From assembly GCA_027627685.1 (NCBI GenBank), contig CP091241.1, positions 2,357,191-2,421,190 on the forward strand: a stretch of 64,000 bases of DNA, written 5' to 3'. Positions 25,028-34,201 of the stretch are shown piece after piece (the first letter of the stretch is position 1; every line of letters starts with the position of its first letter). The position numbers were made by a program, and so were the translations under genes. Origin of the DNA: Hyphomonadaceae bacterium ML37. Its GTDB lineage: Bacteria > Pseudomonadota > Alphaproteobacteria > Caulobacterales > Maricaulaceae. Below the pieces are notes generated by a model. That model saw only the letters and a program-made list of their open reading frames with translations, did no database searches and was not told where the DNA came from.

Positions 25028-25864
25028 TCAGTGCGCGATCAGGAGCGACGGACCATCCGTGGCGCTCAGCAGCGAGCGCGTGACCCCGCCGAAGATGAAC
25101 TGAGCGATGCGTGACTGGCCATAGGCGCCCGCCACCAGCAGATCCGCCCCGCCGGCGGCCTCCACCAGCGCCGCGCCGAGCGGGCCGTCGGGCTTCACCT
25201 CAATCGTGCGCGCCTCGATCCCGCGCGGGCGCAGCCAGTTGGCCAGGCGATTGGGCGCGGCGGCGGCGCGGTCGCTGAAATCCAGATTTTTCGGGCTGTG
25301 CAGGATCGTGACCTCCACCCCTTCGGTGAAGAAGGGCGCAGCGGCGAAGGCCGCGCGCGAGGCTTCCTTCGATCCGTCCCACGCTACAGCGATGGACTTG
25401 GGCGCCAGCGCCCCGCGCCGCGGCACGAAGACCGGGCAGCCCTCGTCCACCAGGCAGGCGGCGGTGAAATCGGCCAGCGGCCCTTTGCCCGCCGCCGCCT
25501 CCGGGCAGGTCACCAGCAGGCGCACCAGCCTGGCCTGTTGGGCGGCCTCGGCCGGGCTGTCGGTAATGCGGCGGAAACTGCTGGCGTCTTTCAGCCCGGC
25601 CTCGAACACCGCCGCTTCAAAGCGGGCGATGGCCGCCTTGGCGTAGATGTCGGCTTCCTCGCGTACGGCGTCCAGCGCGGTCGACACCACCGACGCACCC
25701 GCCGCGCCGGGCCCGGTCCACAGCATGTAGGCGGCAGGGTCCGGCTCCACGAACACGCCGCGCAAATCGGCGTTGAAAATTGTCGCCAGCGTCACCGCCG
25801 CGTCCAGCGGCGCGGCGTCGGCCTCTGTTCCCTGCAGGGCGACCAGCAAGCGTTCCGGTCTCAT
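25028..25864 (-). CDS. Universal stress protein with two tandem UspA domains
   Basis: 278 residues from ATG 25864, with AAGGAG 6 nt upstream; the frame is open further 5' but the residues there are Arg/Pro-rich and untypical. It has two Usp repeats. The C-terminal one has the ATP-binding pattern VAGAYGQSRIAQFIFGG (GxxG-9x-G-type) and KSIAVAWDGSKEA at its first strand. The N-terminal copy has degenerated in this loop. Such proteins bind ATP or AMP and respond to stress. The likely operon partner is the hypothetical gene 11 nt downstream. Confidence 0.9.
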   Translation of the reverse strand: MRPERLLVALQGTEADAAPLDAAVTLATIFNADLRGVFVEPDPAAYMLWTGPGAAGASVVSTALDAVREEADIYAKAAIARFEAAVFEAGLKDASSFRRITDSPAEAAQQARLVRLLVTCPEAAAGKGPLADFTAACLVDEGCPVFVPRRGALAPKSIAVAWDGSKEASRAAFAAAPFFTEGVEVTILHSPKNLDFSDRAAAAPNRLANWLRPRGIEARTIEVKPDGPLGAALVEAAGGADLLVAGAYGQSRIAQFIFGGVTRSLLSATDGPSLLIAH

Positions 25865-25977
25865 GACGGCTCCTTTTCTCGCACAGCGCCCGGGGCGTAC
25901 GCCAAGAGCGCGCCTTGAACTTACGCCGTTTCGCGATAGGACGGAACGCATAGAGCGATAACCCGGAGCCTGATCGA

Positions 25978-26601
25978 TTGACCCGCGCCCCCTCCCCGGC
26001 CCCGCCGCCGCGCGCCTGGCAGCGCATGCTGTCCGGGCGCCGGCTCGATCTGCTCGATCCCTCGCCGCTGGATATCGAGATATCCGACATCGCCCACGGC
26101 CTGGCCCGCGTGGCGCGCTGGAATGGCCAGACCCATGGCGAGCATGCGTTTTCGGTGGCCGAGCATTCGGTGATTGTGGAGCGGGTGTGCCAGCGCCTGA
26201 AGCCTGACTGGCCCTACGCATGGCGCCTGGGCGCGCTCTTGCACGATGCCGCCGAATACGTGATCGGCGACATGATCTCGCCCTTCAAGGCCGCTCTGGG
26301 CTATGATTACAAGATTGTGGAAGCCAGGCTCGAAGGGGCGGTGAACATGCGCTACGGCCTGCCCGCTGAACTGCCCGCCGAGATCAAGGCCGTGATCAAG
26401 CGCGCCGACAAGACCTGCGCCTTCTTTGAGGCCACCCAGATTGCCGGCTTCTCCACCGAAGAGGCGCGCAAGCTGTTCGGCCGCCCGCCTGCCGGCGTGC
26501 GCCTGACCATCGATCCGCTGTCCGCCCCGCAGGCGCAGGCGCAATTCCTCGACCGGTTCGAGCAATTGCTGGCCGGCGCCGAGCGCGAGCGCGCGCGATG
26601 A
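25978..26601 (+). CDS. HD-domain phosphohydrolase, YfbR-like
   Basis: 207 residues from TTG 25978, which has GGAG 9 nt upstream; an alternative ATG at 26026 would drop 16 residues of Pro-rich start. The metal site is visible as THGEHAFSVAEHS, then LLHDAAEYVIGDMISPFK, and KRADKTCAFFEA for the last Asp. Such enzymes remove phosphate from deoxynucleoside monophosphates. The stop codon overlaps the ATG of the NAD regulator (ATGA), so the two are co-translated, which suggests a link to nucleotide or NAD turnover. Confidence 0.88.
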   Translation: MTRAPSPAPPPRAWQRMLSGRRLDLLDPSPLDIEISDIAHGLARVARWNGQTHGEHAFSVAEHSVIVERVCQRLKPDWPYAWRLGALLHDAAEYVIGDMISPFKAALGYDYKIVEARLEGAVNMRYGLPAELPAEIKAVIKRADKTCAFFEATQIAGFSTEEARKLFGRPPAGVRLTIDPLSAPQAQAQFLDRFEQLLAGAERERAR

Positions 26602-27578
26602 AGCCCGATATCGACCCGTCCAAGCTCGGCCGTCTGGTCGTCGGCCTCAACGCCGTGATCTTCGCCGCCGATGGCGAGGGCGAGCTGCAGGTTCTGGTCA
26701 CCGAAAGCCTGGAGGGCGGCCAGACCGCTCTGCCCTTTGGTCCGTTTGATCCCGAAACCCACCGCACGTTCGAGATCGGCCTGCGCGAATGGGTGCGCGG
26801 CCAGACCGGGTTCGAACTGGGCTATGTCGAACAGCTCTACACGTTTGGCGATATGGGCCGCGAGGCGCCGGTGGCGGCGCTCGCCGGCGCCCAGGGCGCG
26901 CGCGTTATCTCGGTGGGCTATCTGGGCCTCGCCCACGAAGCCCGCCCCCTCAAGGGCGCCGAAGCGCGCTGGGTGGACGTCACCCGCTTCTTCCCGTGGG
27001 AGGATCACCGCGAGGGCCGCCCGGCCATCCTGACCGACGCCATCGAGCCCGCCCTGCGCTCCTGGGCTGACGAGGCCGCCGCCCCCGGACGGCGCGCCGC
27101 CCGCTCCCAGCGCGTGCGCGCCACGTTCGGCCTCGATGGCGCACCCTGGAATGAAGAGCGGGCGCTCGACCGCTACGAACTCCTCTACGAGGCCGAGCTG
27201 GTCGCCGAAGCCGCCCGCGACCGCGACGAGGCGCCAAACGGCGCCCTGCGCATTGGCGAGACCATGGCGTCGGATCACCGGCGCATCCTGGCCACGGCCC
27301 TTTCCCGCCTGCGCGGCAAGGTGAAATACCGCCCCATCGTGTTTGAACTGACGCCGGACCTGTTCACCCTCTCCCACCTGCAGAAGCTCGCCGAATCCAT
27401 CTCCGGCTTCGCCCTGCACAAACAGAATTTCCGCCGCGCCCTCGACCGCGCCGGCTTCGTCACCGGCACCGGCCAGCTGGAAAGCCGCACCGGCGGGCGC
27501 CCGGCCGAACTGTACCGGTACAAACCGGCGCCGGCGCCGGCAGGCGCGCTGGGGATCGCGGTGCCGCGGTTGAAGTGA
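26598..27578 (+). CDS. Nudix-type NAD regulator (NadQ/NrtR-like)
   Basis: 326 residues. The N-terminal two thirds is a Nudix fold lacking a clear Nudix box (LNAVIFAADGEGELQVLVTES, then WVRGQTGFELGYVEQLYTFGD). The C-terminal part is a winged helix (FELTPDLFTLSHLQKLAESISGF, HKQNFRRALDRAGFV, GGRPAELYRY) as in NrtR/NadQ repressors. These bind an NAD-related metabolite and control NAD synthesis or salvage genes in alphaproteobacteria. No NAD biosynthesis gene is seen nearby; the neighbours are an HD hydrolase and a RES-type NAD-degrading toxin. Confidence 0.88.
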   Translation: MKPDIDPSKLGRLVVGLNAVIFAADGEGELQVLVTESLEGGQTALPFGPFDPETHRTFEIGLREWVRGQTGFELGYVEQLYTFGDMGREAPVAALAGAQGARVISVGYLGLAHEARPLKGAEARWVDVTRFFPWEDHREGRPAILTDAIEPALRSWADEAAAPGRRAARSQRVRATFGLDGAPWNEERALDRYELLYEAELVAEAARDRDEAPNGALRIGETMASDHRRILATALSRLRGKVKYRPIVFELTPDLFTLSHLQKLAESISGFALHKQNFRRALDRAGFVTGTGQLESRTGGRPAELYRYKPAPAPAGALGIAVPRLK

Positions 27579-27621
27579 GGGGGGGCGCTTCAGGAACGCC
27601 ACCGGCGCACGTCCAGAATTC

Positions 27622-27663
27622 TTGACATTATCCATCATATGAGTTACAAAAACGTCTCATATG
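27622..27663 (+). promoter_or_regulatory. Promoter and operator of the RES-Xre pair
   Basis: A perfect TTGACA (27622-27627) and TACAAA (27645-27650) are 17 nt apart. An 8-bp inverted repeat CATATGAG (27636-27643) and CTCATATG (27656-27663) flanks the -10 box with a 12-nt spacer. The antitoxin protein has an HTH, so autorepression through this repeat is the natural reading. Confidence 0.75.
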
Positions 27664-27672
27664 GAGAGCGCT

Positions 27673-28080
27673 ATGGTCGCCGCCACCCTTGCCGAACCGG
27701 GTGTGAAACCCGTCACCGACCGCGATGAAGTGGCGGTCATCGTGAAGGCCGTGGTGCGCGTCATGGAGGCCTGGGCGCTTTCAAACGACGAAGCAGCCGC
27801 CCTGTTTGATGTCGCCCCGGCCACATGGGGGCGCATGAAATCCGGCACGTTCAACGGCAATCTTGACCGGGACAAGGTCACACGCGCCAGCCTGATCGTC
27901 GGTGCGTACAAGGGCCTGAGGCTGCTGTTCAACGGCCCGCTCACCCATGGCTGGCCGACGGCGCCCAACCGCGGCGAGCCGTATCAGGGGCGAAGGCCGG
28001 TCGACTACATGATCGAGGGCGGCATACCGGCCTTGGCCGAGGTCCGCCAGCATATCGACGCGCTCAGAGGCGGTGTCTGA
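27673..28080 (+). CDS. Antitoxin, Xre/MbcA/ParS toxin-binding domain
   Basis: 135 residues from ATG 27673, chosen because GGAGAG lies 4 nt before it and an earlier ATG at 27661 would sit within the operator at the expected transcript start. The N-terminal half is a helix-turn-helix (WALSNDEAAALFDVAPATWGRMK). The C-terminal half is the DUF2384-type toxin-binding domain (LLFNGPLTHGWPTAPN, PVDYMIEGGIPALAEVRQHIDAL). It neutralises the downstream RES toxin and probably represses the operon. Confidence 0.92.
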   Translation: MVAATLAEPGVKPVTDRDEVAVIVKAVVRVMEAWALSNDEAAALFDVAPATWGRMKSGTFNGNLDRDKVTRASLIVGAYKGLRLLFNGPLTHGWPTAPNRGEPYQGRRPVDYMIEGGIPALAEVRQHIDALRGGV

Positions 28081-28096
28081 ATTGCCCGAGGCGGCG

Positions 28097-28804
28097 ATGA
28101 CAGACCCGCCGCGCGGGCTGCCGGCCTGCACCTTCACGCAAGAATCCACAGTCCGGCTGATCTCGACCGCGTTTATCCAGGAGCCCGCCATGGGGCCACT
28201 CGCCGATGACGCAGCCGGCCTGGCGGTTCTGGAACGGCTTGAAGCGCTCACGTCCCGCCGGCAGGACCGCGACATGCCTTTGCCGGCCGGCCTCAAGCGG
28301 TCCGAACTGCTCACCGCCTCATCGGGCTATGGCTATACCTATGTGAACGCCGCCTTCTGCTACACAAGGCCCACGGGCAATCGCTTCAACGGGCCGGAGC
28401 GCGGCGCGTGGTATGCGTGCTGGGGCGACGCCATGCAGGAAACCGCACAGGCCGAAGTCGGCTGGCATCTGACGCGCGAGCTCGAAAACACCGGAATTTT
28501 AGAGAACGTCACGCACTATCGCGAACTCATCGCCGGATTCACCGCGCCGATGATCGACCTTAGAGCCTGTCTCGGAGCGCCCTTCCTCGATCCCGATCCC
28601 GCTATCGGCTATGGCGAAGGGCAGCGCCTCGCCCGGGAGGTGCTGCAGGCCGGGTATGCCGGCCTGATTTATCCGTCCGTGCGCAGGCCCGGAGGCCTTT
28701 GCCTGGCCGCGCTGCGCCCCCACACCGTCCAGAACATCCGCCAGGGCGTGACCTGGCGCTTCACCTGGAGCGGCAACCGGGAGCCAAAGGTTTCAAAGAT
28801 TTAG
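28097..28804 (+). CDS. RES-domain toxin, predicted NAD+ phosphorylase or hydrolase
   Basis: 235 residues from ATG 28097, which has GAGGCGG upstream; a GTG at 28073 would overlap the antitoxin end but has its Shine-Dalgarno too close. Family residues are visible: Arg20 in STVRLIS, the RFNGPERGAWYA block (96-107), Glu120 in AEVGWHL and the late SVRRPGGLC loop. Toxins of this family (MbcT, ParT, Res) destroy NAD+, stopping growth when the antitoxin is lost. The gene follows its antitoxin by 16 nt and has no other partner. Confidence 0.92.
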   Translation: MTDPPRGLPACTFTQESTVRLISTAFIQEPAMGPLADDAAGLAVLERLEALTSRRQDRDMPLPAGLKRSELLTASSGYGYTYVNAAFCYTRPTGNRFNGPERGAWYACWGDAMQETAQAEVGWHLTRELENTGILENVTHYRELIAGFTAPMIDLRACLGAPFLDPDPAIGYGEGQRLAREVLQAGYAGLIYPSVRRPGGLCLAALRPHTVQNIRQGVTWRFTWSGNREPKVSKI

Positions 28805-28839
28805 AAGTTTCAGACCTGACGTGAGGTCCAAAAGCCCCC

Positions 28840-29343
28840 TCACCCCAGCAACACATCCCGCGCTTCCTGCACTTGCGCCGCCAGCGGGCCGGAGCCGCCG
28901 GCGTCGGGGTGGAGTTTTTTCATCAGCTCGCGGTGGGCGCGGCGGATCTCGTCCTCGCTGGCGGTTTCGGAGACGCCGAGGATTTGCGCCGCCTCGCGCC
29001 GGGTCATCGCGCCCGGCCGGGCGCGGCCCGGCGGTGGCTGGCGCTGGCCTGACCCGGCGTCAGAACCAGCATCTGCGCCCGGTCCTGACGCGCCGCCCTT
29101 GCCGCCCTGCCCACCTTGACCGCCCCGCGCCGCCACGCCCAGCAGGCCGAGCCCCGCGGCCAGCACCGGAATGCCCGCGACGGCGAGGCCGCGCACGGTC
29201 AGCACGATCCCGCCGACAACGCCCGCCACGCCCAGCCCCACGCGCAGGAGCAGGGCGGCGTTTTGCGTCTTCATGCGCGAGAACGCCCACGCCAGCGCGA
29301 GCATCACGGCGATGGCGGCCAGAAAGGGGATCAGCAGGTTCAT
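28840..29343 (-). CDS. Membrane-anchored DnaJ-domain protein
   Basis: 167 residues. Two N-terminal membrane segments ([18 protein letters not shown] and [36 protein letters not shown]) are followed by a Gly/Ala-rich linker and a C-terminal J domain ([36 protein letters not shown]). The HPD motif is intact, so it should stimulate an Hsp70 (DnaK). J domain last and membrane first is the DjlC/TIM14-like layout. It lies 13 nt after mipZ on the same strand. Confidence 0.92.
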   Translation of the reverse strand: MNLLIPFLAAIAVMLALAWAFSRMKTQNAALLLRVGLGVAGVVGGIVLTVRGLAVAGIPVLAAGLGLLGVAARGGQGGQGGKGGASGPGADAGSDAGSGQRQPPPGRARPGAMTRREAAQILGVSETASEDEIRRAHRELMKKLHPDAGGSGPLAAQVQEARDVLLG

Positions 29344-29356
29344 CAGCGCCCTCCGA

Positions 29357-30229
29357 TCAGAACGGCATGCGCGCGCCCGCGAGCCCTGGCAGTTTGAGGA
29401 TAATGATCAGCTCGCGCAATTCCTGGCGGGCGGCCACATGGCTCATGGTGAAGGGGGCTTTGGAGCCGCTTTCGGTCAGGTCCAGCAGGGTGAGGCCGGC
29501 GGGGAACAGCTCGCGATAGATCACCCGCTCGCAAAACCCCGGCGCCAGGCGGAAGCCGATGCGTTCGGAGAGTTTTTTCAGCCCGTCCCACACCCGGCGC
29601 TTGTTGAGCGCATCCAGCATGGAGATGCGGTTGCGCATCACCACCCAGTCAATCGTGCGCCGCTGGGAGCGGGCTTTCAGCTTGCGGCACTCCCACACCA
29701 TGGCGGCATAGACGCTGGGCCGGCCCACTTCGAAGGTTTCGGGGTCCACATCGGCCAGCAGGGCGAAATCGACAAAGCTGTCATTGATCGGCGTGACGAT
29801 GGTGTCGGCGCTGGCGTGGGCCAGGCGCGCATAATGGGTGTCGCCGCCCGGCGCATCGACGATGATGAAATCGCATTCGGCTTTCAGCGCCGCCAGCGCG
29901 GCGTCCCAGGCGGCCTGCTCCTCGGCCTCCACATCATCGAGGCTGCGGGCCGCCGGTGTGGGCAGTGTCTTTTCCAAAGGCATGGGCAGGGCGGCCGAGC
30001 GCCGCTGCGCCCATCGGCGGCGGTTTTCCAGATAGCGCGTCAGCGTGGCCTGACGCAGATCGAGATCGATCACGCCCACCGTCTTGCCCATGCGCATCAG
30101 CGCCACGGCCAGATGGATGGCCACGGTGGATTTGCCCGCCCCGCCCTTTTCATTGCCCACGACAATGACATGGGCCGACCCGTCGGTCGGCTCAGGCTGC
30201 ATGGAGCGTTCGGCGTTGGACGTGGACAT
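29357..30229 (-). CDS. mipZ: Cell division plane positioning ATPase MipZ
   Basis: 290 residues of the ParA/MinD type. The deviant Walker A box is [10 protein letters not shown] near residue 26, Walker B is [10 protein letters not shown], and further marks are [19 protein letters not shown] and [11 protein letters not shown]. In Caulobacter MipZ binds ParB near the poles and blocks FtsZ assembly there, placing division at mid-cell. It is typical of alphaproteobacteria without MinCD. It is likely co-transcribed with the DnaJ-domain gene. Confidence 0.95.
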   Translation of the reverse strand: MSTSNAERSMQPEPTDGSAHVIVVGNEKGGAGKSTVAIHLAVALMRMGKTVGVIDLDLRQATLTRYLENRRRWAQRRSAALPMPLEKTLPTPAARSLDDVEAEEQAAWDAALAALKAECDFIIVDAPGGDTHYARLAHASADTIVTPINDSFVDFALLADVDPETFEVGRPSVYAAMVWECRKLKARSQRRTIDWVVMRNRISMLDALNKRRVWDGLKKLSERIGFRLAPGFCERVIYRELFPAGLTLLDLTESGSKAPFTMSHVAARQELRELIIILKLPGLAGARMPF

Positions 30230-30288
30230 GGGTGTCAGGCCCTCAGGCGGGCCTCATGGATACACCAGCGCGCCGCCTTGAGAAGGGG

Positions 30289-30858
30289 TCATCCGCCGTG
30301 CGGACCGGAGCCCGGACCGGAAACCGGCGCGCCGGTGAAATCCACCGGCTGGCACCAGTAACCTTCCGCCTGCGCCTGCGCGCACCAGGCTTGCGCCGCA
30401 TCGCGGCTGTCGAAGGGTCCGGCTTTCAGACGCAGATACACGCCACGCTCGCCCAGATCGGCCGGCGCCACGCGCGCGCTCAGGCCGTCGAGCGCAGGCA
30501 GCGCCCCCTGCAGCGCCCGCCAGCCCGCCGCCACATGCGCCTGATCGCGATAGGAGGTCAGATGCACGCCATGCAGGACGGACCGCGCGCCGGTCAGGTC
30601 CGGCGCGGGCAAGGGCTCAGATGCCGGTTCCGGCGCAGCGGCCTGCGGCGTGACATCAGGCCGCGCCAGCAGCGCATATTCCAGCGCCGCCATCTCACCG
30701 TCCGCCGCCACAATCCGTGCCGGGTCCTGCGCTGCGGTCTGTTCCAGCAGCCGCGCCAGCGACGCCGCGCGCATGGATTCGGGAGAGCCCGGAGAGGCAG
30801 TGGTGGCGCCGCAGGCCGACACGCTCAAAACGGCGAGGATGAGCAATGCGTGTTTCAT
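30289..30858 (-). CDS. SPOR-domain lipoprotein
   Basis: 189 residues from ATG 30858. The signal peptide ends in a lipobox (LAVLSVSAC). The middle is helical, and the C-terminus is a SPOR-like peptidoglycan-binding domain (GVHLTSYRDQAHVAAGWRALQ, RVAPADLGERGVYLRLKAGPFDSRDAAQAWCAQAQAEGYWC). SPOR domains bind glycan strands stripped of stem peptides at division sites. It lies 59 nt upstream of mipZ on the same strand, so a link to division is plausible. Confidence 0.85.
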   Translation of the reverse strand: MKHALLILAVLSVSACGATTASPGSPESMRAASLARLLEQTAAQDPARIVAADGEMAALEYALLARPDVTPQAAAPEPASEPLPAPDLTGARSVLHGVHLTSYRDQAHVAAGWRALQGALPALDGLSARVAPADLGERGVYLRLKAGPFDSRDAAQAWCAQAQAEGYWCQPVDFTGAPVSGPGSGPHGG

Positions 30859-30927
30859 GGGCTGAACCGATACACCGAGTCGCGCGCTTGCGCGCGCGCC
30901 CCTGCTGCGCCTAGCGTGCGCGCCGCC

Positions 30928-31818
30928 ATGAATTGCCGGAGCCCGCGCGCCTTGACCCTTCCCTTGCCCCTCGTCAGCGCCGTCAGCGATCTGCGCGCCG
31001 TCCTCGCGGGATGGCGGGCGGCCGGGCTGAGCATCGGCTTCGTCCCTACCATGGGCGCCCTGCACGCGGGACATATCGCACTGGTGACGCAGGCCCTGTC
31101 GCGCTGCGACCGGGTGGTGGCGAGCATCTTCGTCAATCCCGCCCAGTTCGCGCCGGGGGAGGATTTCGACGCCTATCCGCGCACGCTGGAGGCCGACGCA
31201 GCCAGGCTCGCTGCCGCCGGATGCCATCTCCTGTACGCGCCGCGCGCCCGCGACATGTACCCGGACGGCTTCGCCACCACCGTCACCCTGACCGGCCCGG
31301 CTGACGGGCTGGAAAGCGCGGCGCGCCCGCACTTCTTCACCGGCGTGGCCACGGTGGTGACCAAGCTGCTCAATCAGGTCCGCCCGGACGTGGCGGTGTT
31401 TGGCGAGAAGGATTACCAGCAGCTTCTGGTGATCAAACGCCTCGCCGCCGATCTCGATCTGGAAACACTGATCGAGGCCGGCGAGACGGTGCGCGAGCCC
31501 GACGGCCTCGCCCTGTCCTCGCGCAACGCCTATCTCTCGGCCGCCGACCGCGAGCGCGCAGCCCGCCTCAATGTGATCCTCGCCGAGTTCGCCGCACAGC
31601 TTGAGGCGGGCGGCGACATCGCACAGGCCGAAGCGGCAGCGCTGGACGCCGCGCGCGCAGCCTTTGACAGCGTGGATTATGTCACCGCGCGCTGCGCGCT
31701 GACCCTCGCGCCGCTGGGCCCAGGACCGCTGGCCCGCCCGGCGCGGGTGCTGGCGGCGGTTCGGGTCGGGTCTACGCGGCTGATCGACAACCGCGCCGCT
31801 TCCCCCTCGCAGAATTAA
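30928..31818 (+). CDS. panC: Pantothenate synthetase
   Basis: 296 residues from ATG 30928; the frame is open far upstream but that part is antisense to the SPOR gene. Family marks are FVPTMGALHAGHIALV (HIGH-like), VASIFVNPAQFAPGEDFDAYPR, FGEKDYQQLLVIKRL and the KMSKS-like LSSRNAYL. It joins pantoate and beta-alanine with ATP, the last step of vitamin B5 synthesis. panB is not adjacent. Confidence 0.96.
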   Translation: MNCRSPRALTLPLPLVSAVSDLRAVLAGWRAAGLSIGFVPTMGALHAGHIALVTQALSRCDRVVASIFVNPAQFAPGEDFDAYPRTLEADAARLAAAGCHLLYAPRARDMYPDGFATTVTLTGPADGLESAARPHFFTGVATVVTKLLNQVRPDVAVFGEKDYQQLLVIKRLAADLDLETLIEAGETVREPDGLALSSRNAYLSAADRERAARLNVILAEFAAQLEAGGDIAQAEAAALDAARAAFDSVDYVTARCALTLAPLGPGPLARPARVLAAVRVGSTRLIDNRAASPSQN

Positions 31819-31854
31819 CTTTTGGTCATCCTGGTCCCTGAGTGATCCGGGACG

Positions 31855-31880
31855 GGAACCGATGCGTATGTTGGTATGTT
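31855..31880 (+). promoter_or_regulatory. Possible EcfG-type stress promoter before the fasciclin gene
   Basis: GGAAC (31855-31859) is followed after 17 nt by TGTT (31877-31880). The general-stress sigma factor EcfG of alphaproteobacteria uses GGAAC-N16/17-CGTT, so this is a one-mismatch match. It lies about 80 nt upstream of the start codon. Confidence 0.4.
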
Positions 31881-31963
31881 CTATATACACTAGAACCGCT
31901 GCAGGGCTCAAAACCTTGCTGCGCTCGAAATCCAATCAACAGCCCCTTCAAGGAGCACTCCCC

Positions 31964-32479
31964 ATGCGTATCTCAACCCTTCTGGCCTCGTCCGTTCTCG
32001 CCCTTGGCGCCGTCTCCGCGACCGCGCTGGCCGACCATCATGGCGGCGGCCACATGGCTGCGACCGAACAGAACATCGTCGAAATCGCCGCTGGCAATGA
32101 CGACTTCTCGACCCTGGTGGCTGCGGTCACCGCCGCGGGCCTGGCCGAAGCCCTGTCGGGCGAAGGTCCGTTCACGGTGTTCGCGCCGAACAACGCCGCG
32201 TTCGACGCCCTGCCGTCCGGCACGGTCGAGAGCCTGCTTGAGGAGGACAATCTCGATCAGCTGACCGAGATCCTCACCTACCACGTCGTGGCCGGCGAAT
32301 ACCTCGCCGCCGAGACCCCGGCCGGCACTTATGACCTGACCACCCTGCAGGGCGGCACGGTCAATGTGGTCGTCGGTGAAGACGGCACGGTCACCGTTGA
32401 CGGCGCCACCGTGATCAGCGCTGACATCGAAGCCTCCAATGGCGTGATCCATGTCATCGACACCGTGATCATGCCGTAA
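31964..32479 (+). CDS. Secreted fasciclin (FAS1) domain protein
   Basis: 171 residues from ATG 31964 with AGGAGC upstream; an earlier in-frame start at 31862 precedes the real signal peptide (ISTLLASSVLALGAVSATALA). After a His-rich stretch (DHHGGGHM) comes a single FAS1 domain with both conserved blocks: EGPFTVFAPNNAAFDALPSG (H1) and ILTYHVVAGEYLAAE, ending in IEASNGVIHVIDTVIMP (H2). Such proteins act in the periplasm or outside the cell, often in adhesion. Confidence 0.94.
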   Translation: MRISTLLASSVLALGAVSATALADHHGGGHMAATEQNIVEIAAGNDDFSTLVAAVTAAGLAEALSGEGPFTVFAPNNAAFDALPSGTVESLLEEDNLDQLTEILTYHVVAGEYLAAETPAGTYDLTTLQGGTVNVVVGEDGTVTVDGATVISADIEASNGVIHVIDTVIMP

Positions 32480-32538
32480 CTGGCCTGATCTGACCGGGCG
32501 CGGCCTGTCCCCCCTTGCCCCGCGCCCGGGCGTCGAAG

Positions 32539-32576
32539 CCCCGCGAGACCGCGTTCCGGTCTCGCGGGGTTTTTTT
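32539..32576 (+). terminator. Rho-independent terminator of the fasciclin gene
   Basis: A 12-bp stem CCCCGCGAGACC/GGTCTCGCGGGG with loop GCGTTCC is followed by seven T residues. This is the strongest terminator in the window. Confidence 0.95.
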
Positions 32577-32587
32577 GTGCGGGGCTT

Positions 32588-34003
32588 TTATTGTGCGGAG
32601 GGTGGCGCGCTGCGCTGGCTGCGCCGGGCGGGCCGGGCCGACACGGTGCGCACATGGGTTTCGACATGCTCGATGATCATGTCGGCGACATTCTTCTTGG
32701 ACGTCGCCTCGATGCCTTCCAGCCCAGGGGAGGAATTGACCTCCAGCACTTTGGGACCGGAGTCCGCGCGCAGCAAATCCACGCCCGCCACAGACAGGCC
32801 CATGGCGCGCGCAGCCCTGATCGCCGCCGCGCGCTCATTGCGGGTGATGCGCACGGGCTGGGCCTCGCCGCCGCGATGCAAATTGGAGCGGAACTCACCC
32901 GCCTGGGCCTGACGCTTCATGGCGGCCACCACCTTGCCGCCCACCACAAAGCAGCGAATGTCCGCGCCGCCGGCTTCCTTGACGAATTCCTGCACGATGA
33001 AGTTGGCGTCCAGGCCGCGGAAGGCGTCGATCACGCTCTCGGCCGCCTTGCGCGTCTCGGCCAGCACCACGCCGCGCCCCTGCGTGCTTTCCAGAAGCTT
33101 CACCACCAGCGGCGCGCCGCCCACATGTTCAATCAGGTTGCGCGTGTCCTTGGGCGAGTGGGCGAAAGCGGTGGTCGGCATGCCGATCCCGGCGCGCGCC
33201 AGCAGCTGGTGGGCGTACAGCTTGTCGCGGCTGGCGCCGATGGCTTCGGCCGAGTTCAGGATATAGGCGCCGGTCATTTCAAACTGGCGCAGCACCGCCA
33301 TGCCGTAATTGGTCATGGACGCGCCGATGCGCGGGATCACCGCATCAAAGCGCGACAGCCGCCGGCCATCAAAATACACCGCCGGGGCGAGCGTGTTGAT
33401 GGCGATGGTGACGCGGGCGGTATTGATCATCTCGGCCACGTGGCCGCGCGCCTCGGCGGCCTGTTTCAGGCGCCGGGAGGAGTAATTGCGCGGCTCGCGC
33501 GTCAGGATGGCGATGCGCAGGGGGCGGCGCACCGGCGGCTTGCGCGGGGCGTCGCCGTAGAGATCGTAGGACAGCTGGCCCTGCACGCAGGACTGGCCGG
33601 GATTGACCACCATGTCGTCCAGGATCGCCGAGCGCCCCAGCAGCATGCGGTACTGCATGGTTTCGCGATTGGTCAGCGTCACCTCGATGGGCCAGGTCCG
33701 GTCGCCCATGCGCACGTCGACCTTGATCACCCAGCGCAGCTCGCTTTCGCCATTGGACGAGATCACTTCGCGCCGGTCCACGGCCGGGGCCGCGCAGATG
33801 ATCTCCAGATCCGGGCGCTCAGGGATCGGATGCATGATGAAGCGCACCTGGGGCGCGCGGTCCGGGCCGAACTGTTCGACCGCCACAGCATGCAGGGCGC
33901 TGGTGCGCGCGCCGGTGTCGACTTTCGCCTTGATGGCGGGCAGGCCCAGACCCGGGAAGGCGGCCCATTCCTCCCAGCCCAGTACAAACGGCTCGCTGGT
34001 CAT
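32588..34003 (-). CDS. RimB-like protease domain fused to RimK-like ATP-grasp ligase
   Basis: 471 residues from ATG 34003. Residues about 1-145 are an aspartyl-protease-like RimB/DUF785 domain with the active DTGA motif ([15 protein letters not shown]). The rest is a RimK ATP-grasp ligase ([78 protein letters not shown]). RimK adds glutamates to the C-terminus of a protein (ribosomal S6 in E. coli), and RimB trims them. The fusion would hold both opposing activities in one chain. The target here is unknown. Confidence 0.92.
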   Translation of the reverse strand: MTSEPFVLGWEEWAAFPGLGLPAIKAKVDTGARTSALHAVAVEQFGPDRAPQVRFIMHPIPERPDLEIICAAPAVDRREVISSNGESELRWVIKVDVRMGDRTWPIEVTLTNRETMQYRMLLGRSAILDDMVVNPGQSCVQGQLSYDLYGDAPRKPPVRRPLRIAILTREPRNYSSRRLKQAAEARGHVAEMINTARVTIAINTLAPAVYFDGRRLSRFDAVIPRIGASMTNYGMAVLRQFEMTGAYILNSAEAIGASRDKLYAHQLLARAGIGMPTTAFAHSPKDTRNLIEHVGGAPLVVKLLESTQGRGVVLAETRKAAESVIDAFRGLDANFIVQEFVKEAGGADIRCFVVGGKVVAAMKRQAQAGEFRSNLHRGGEAQPVRITRNERAAAIRAARAMGLSVAGVDLLRADSGPKVLEVNSSPGLEGIEATSKKNVADMIIEHVETHVRTVSARPARRSQRSAPPSAQ

Positions 34004-34201
34004 GCGCGGATATCCTGATCTTGCTATGCGGCAGGAGCCGTAGCCGCCTGCCGCCTGTCTGTCCATGCGCTGTGCGGCGCGATTTGCCCGCAGTGTTGCG
34101 CGCGCGGAAACACAATCTGGCCGGCGCGCACCCTCGCCAACGCCGCCCTGCATGGCCATGTTGGGTTCACACGACACTGATCACAGCAAGGATGAAGCGC
34201 C

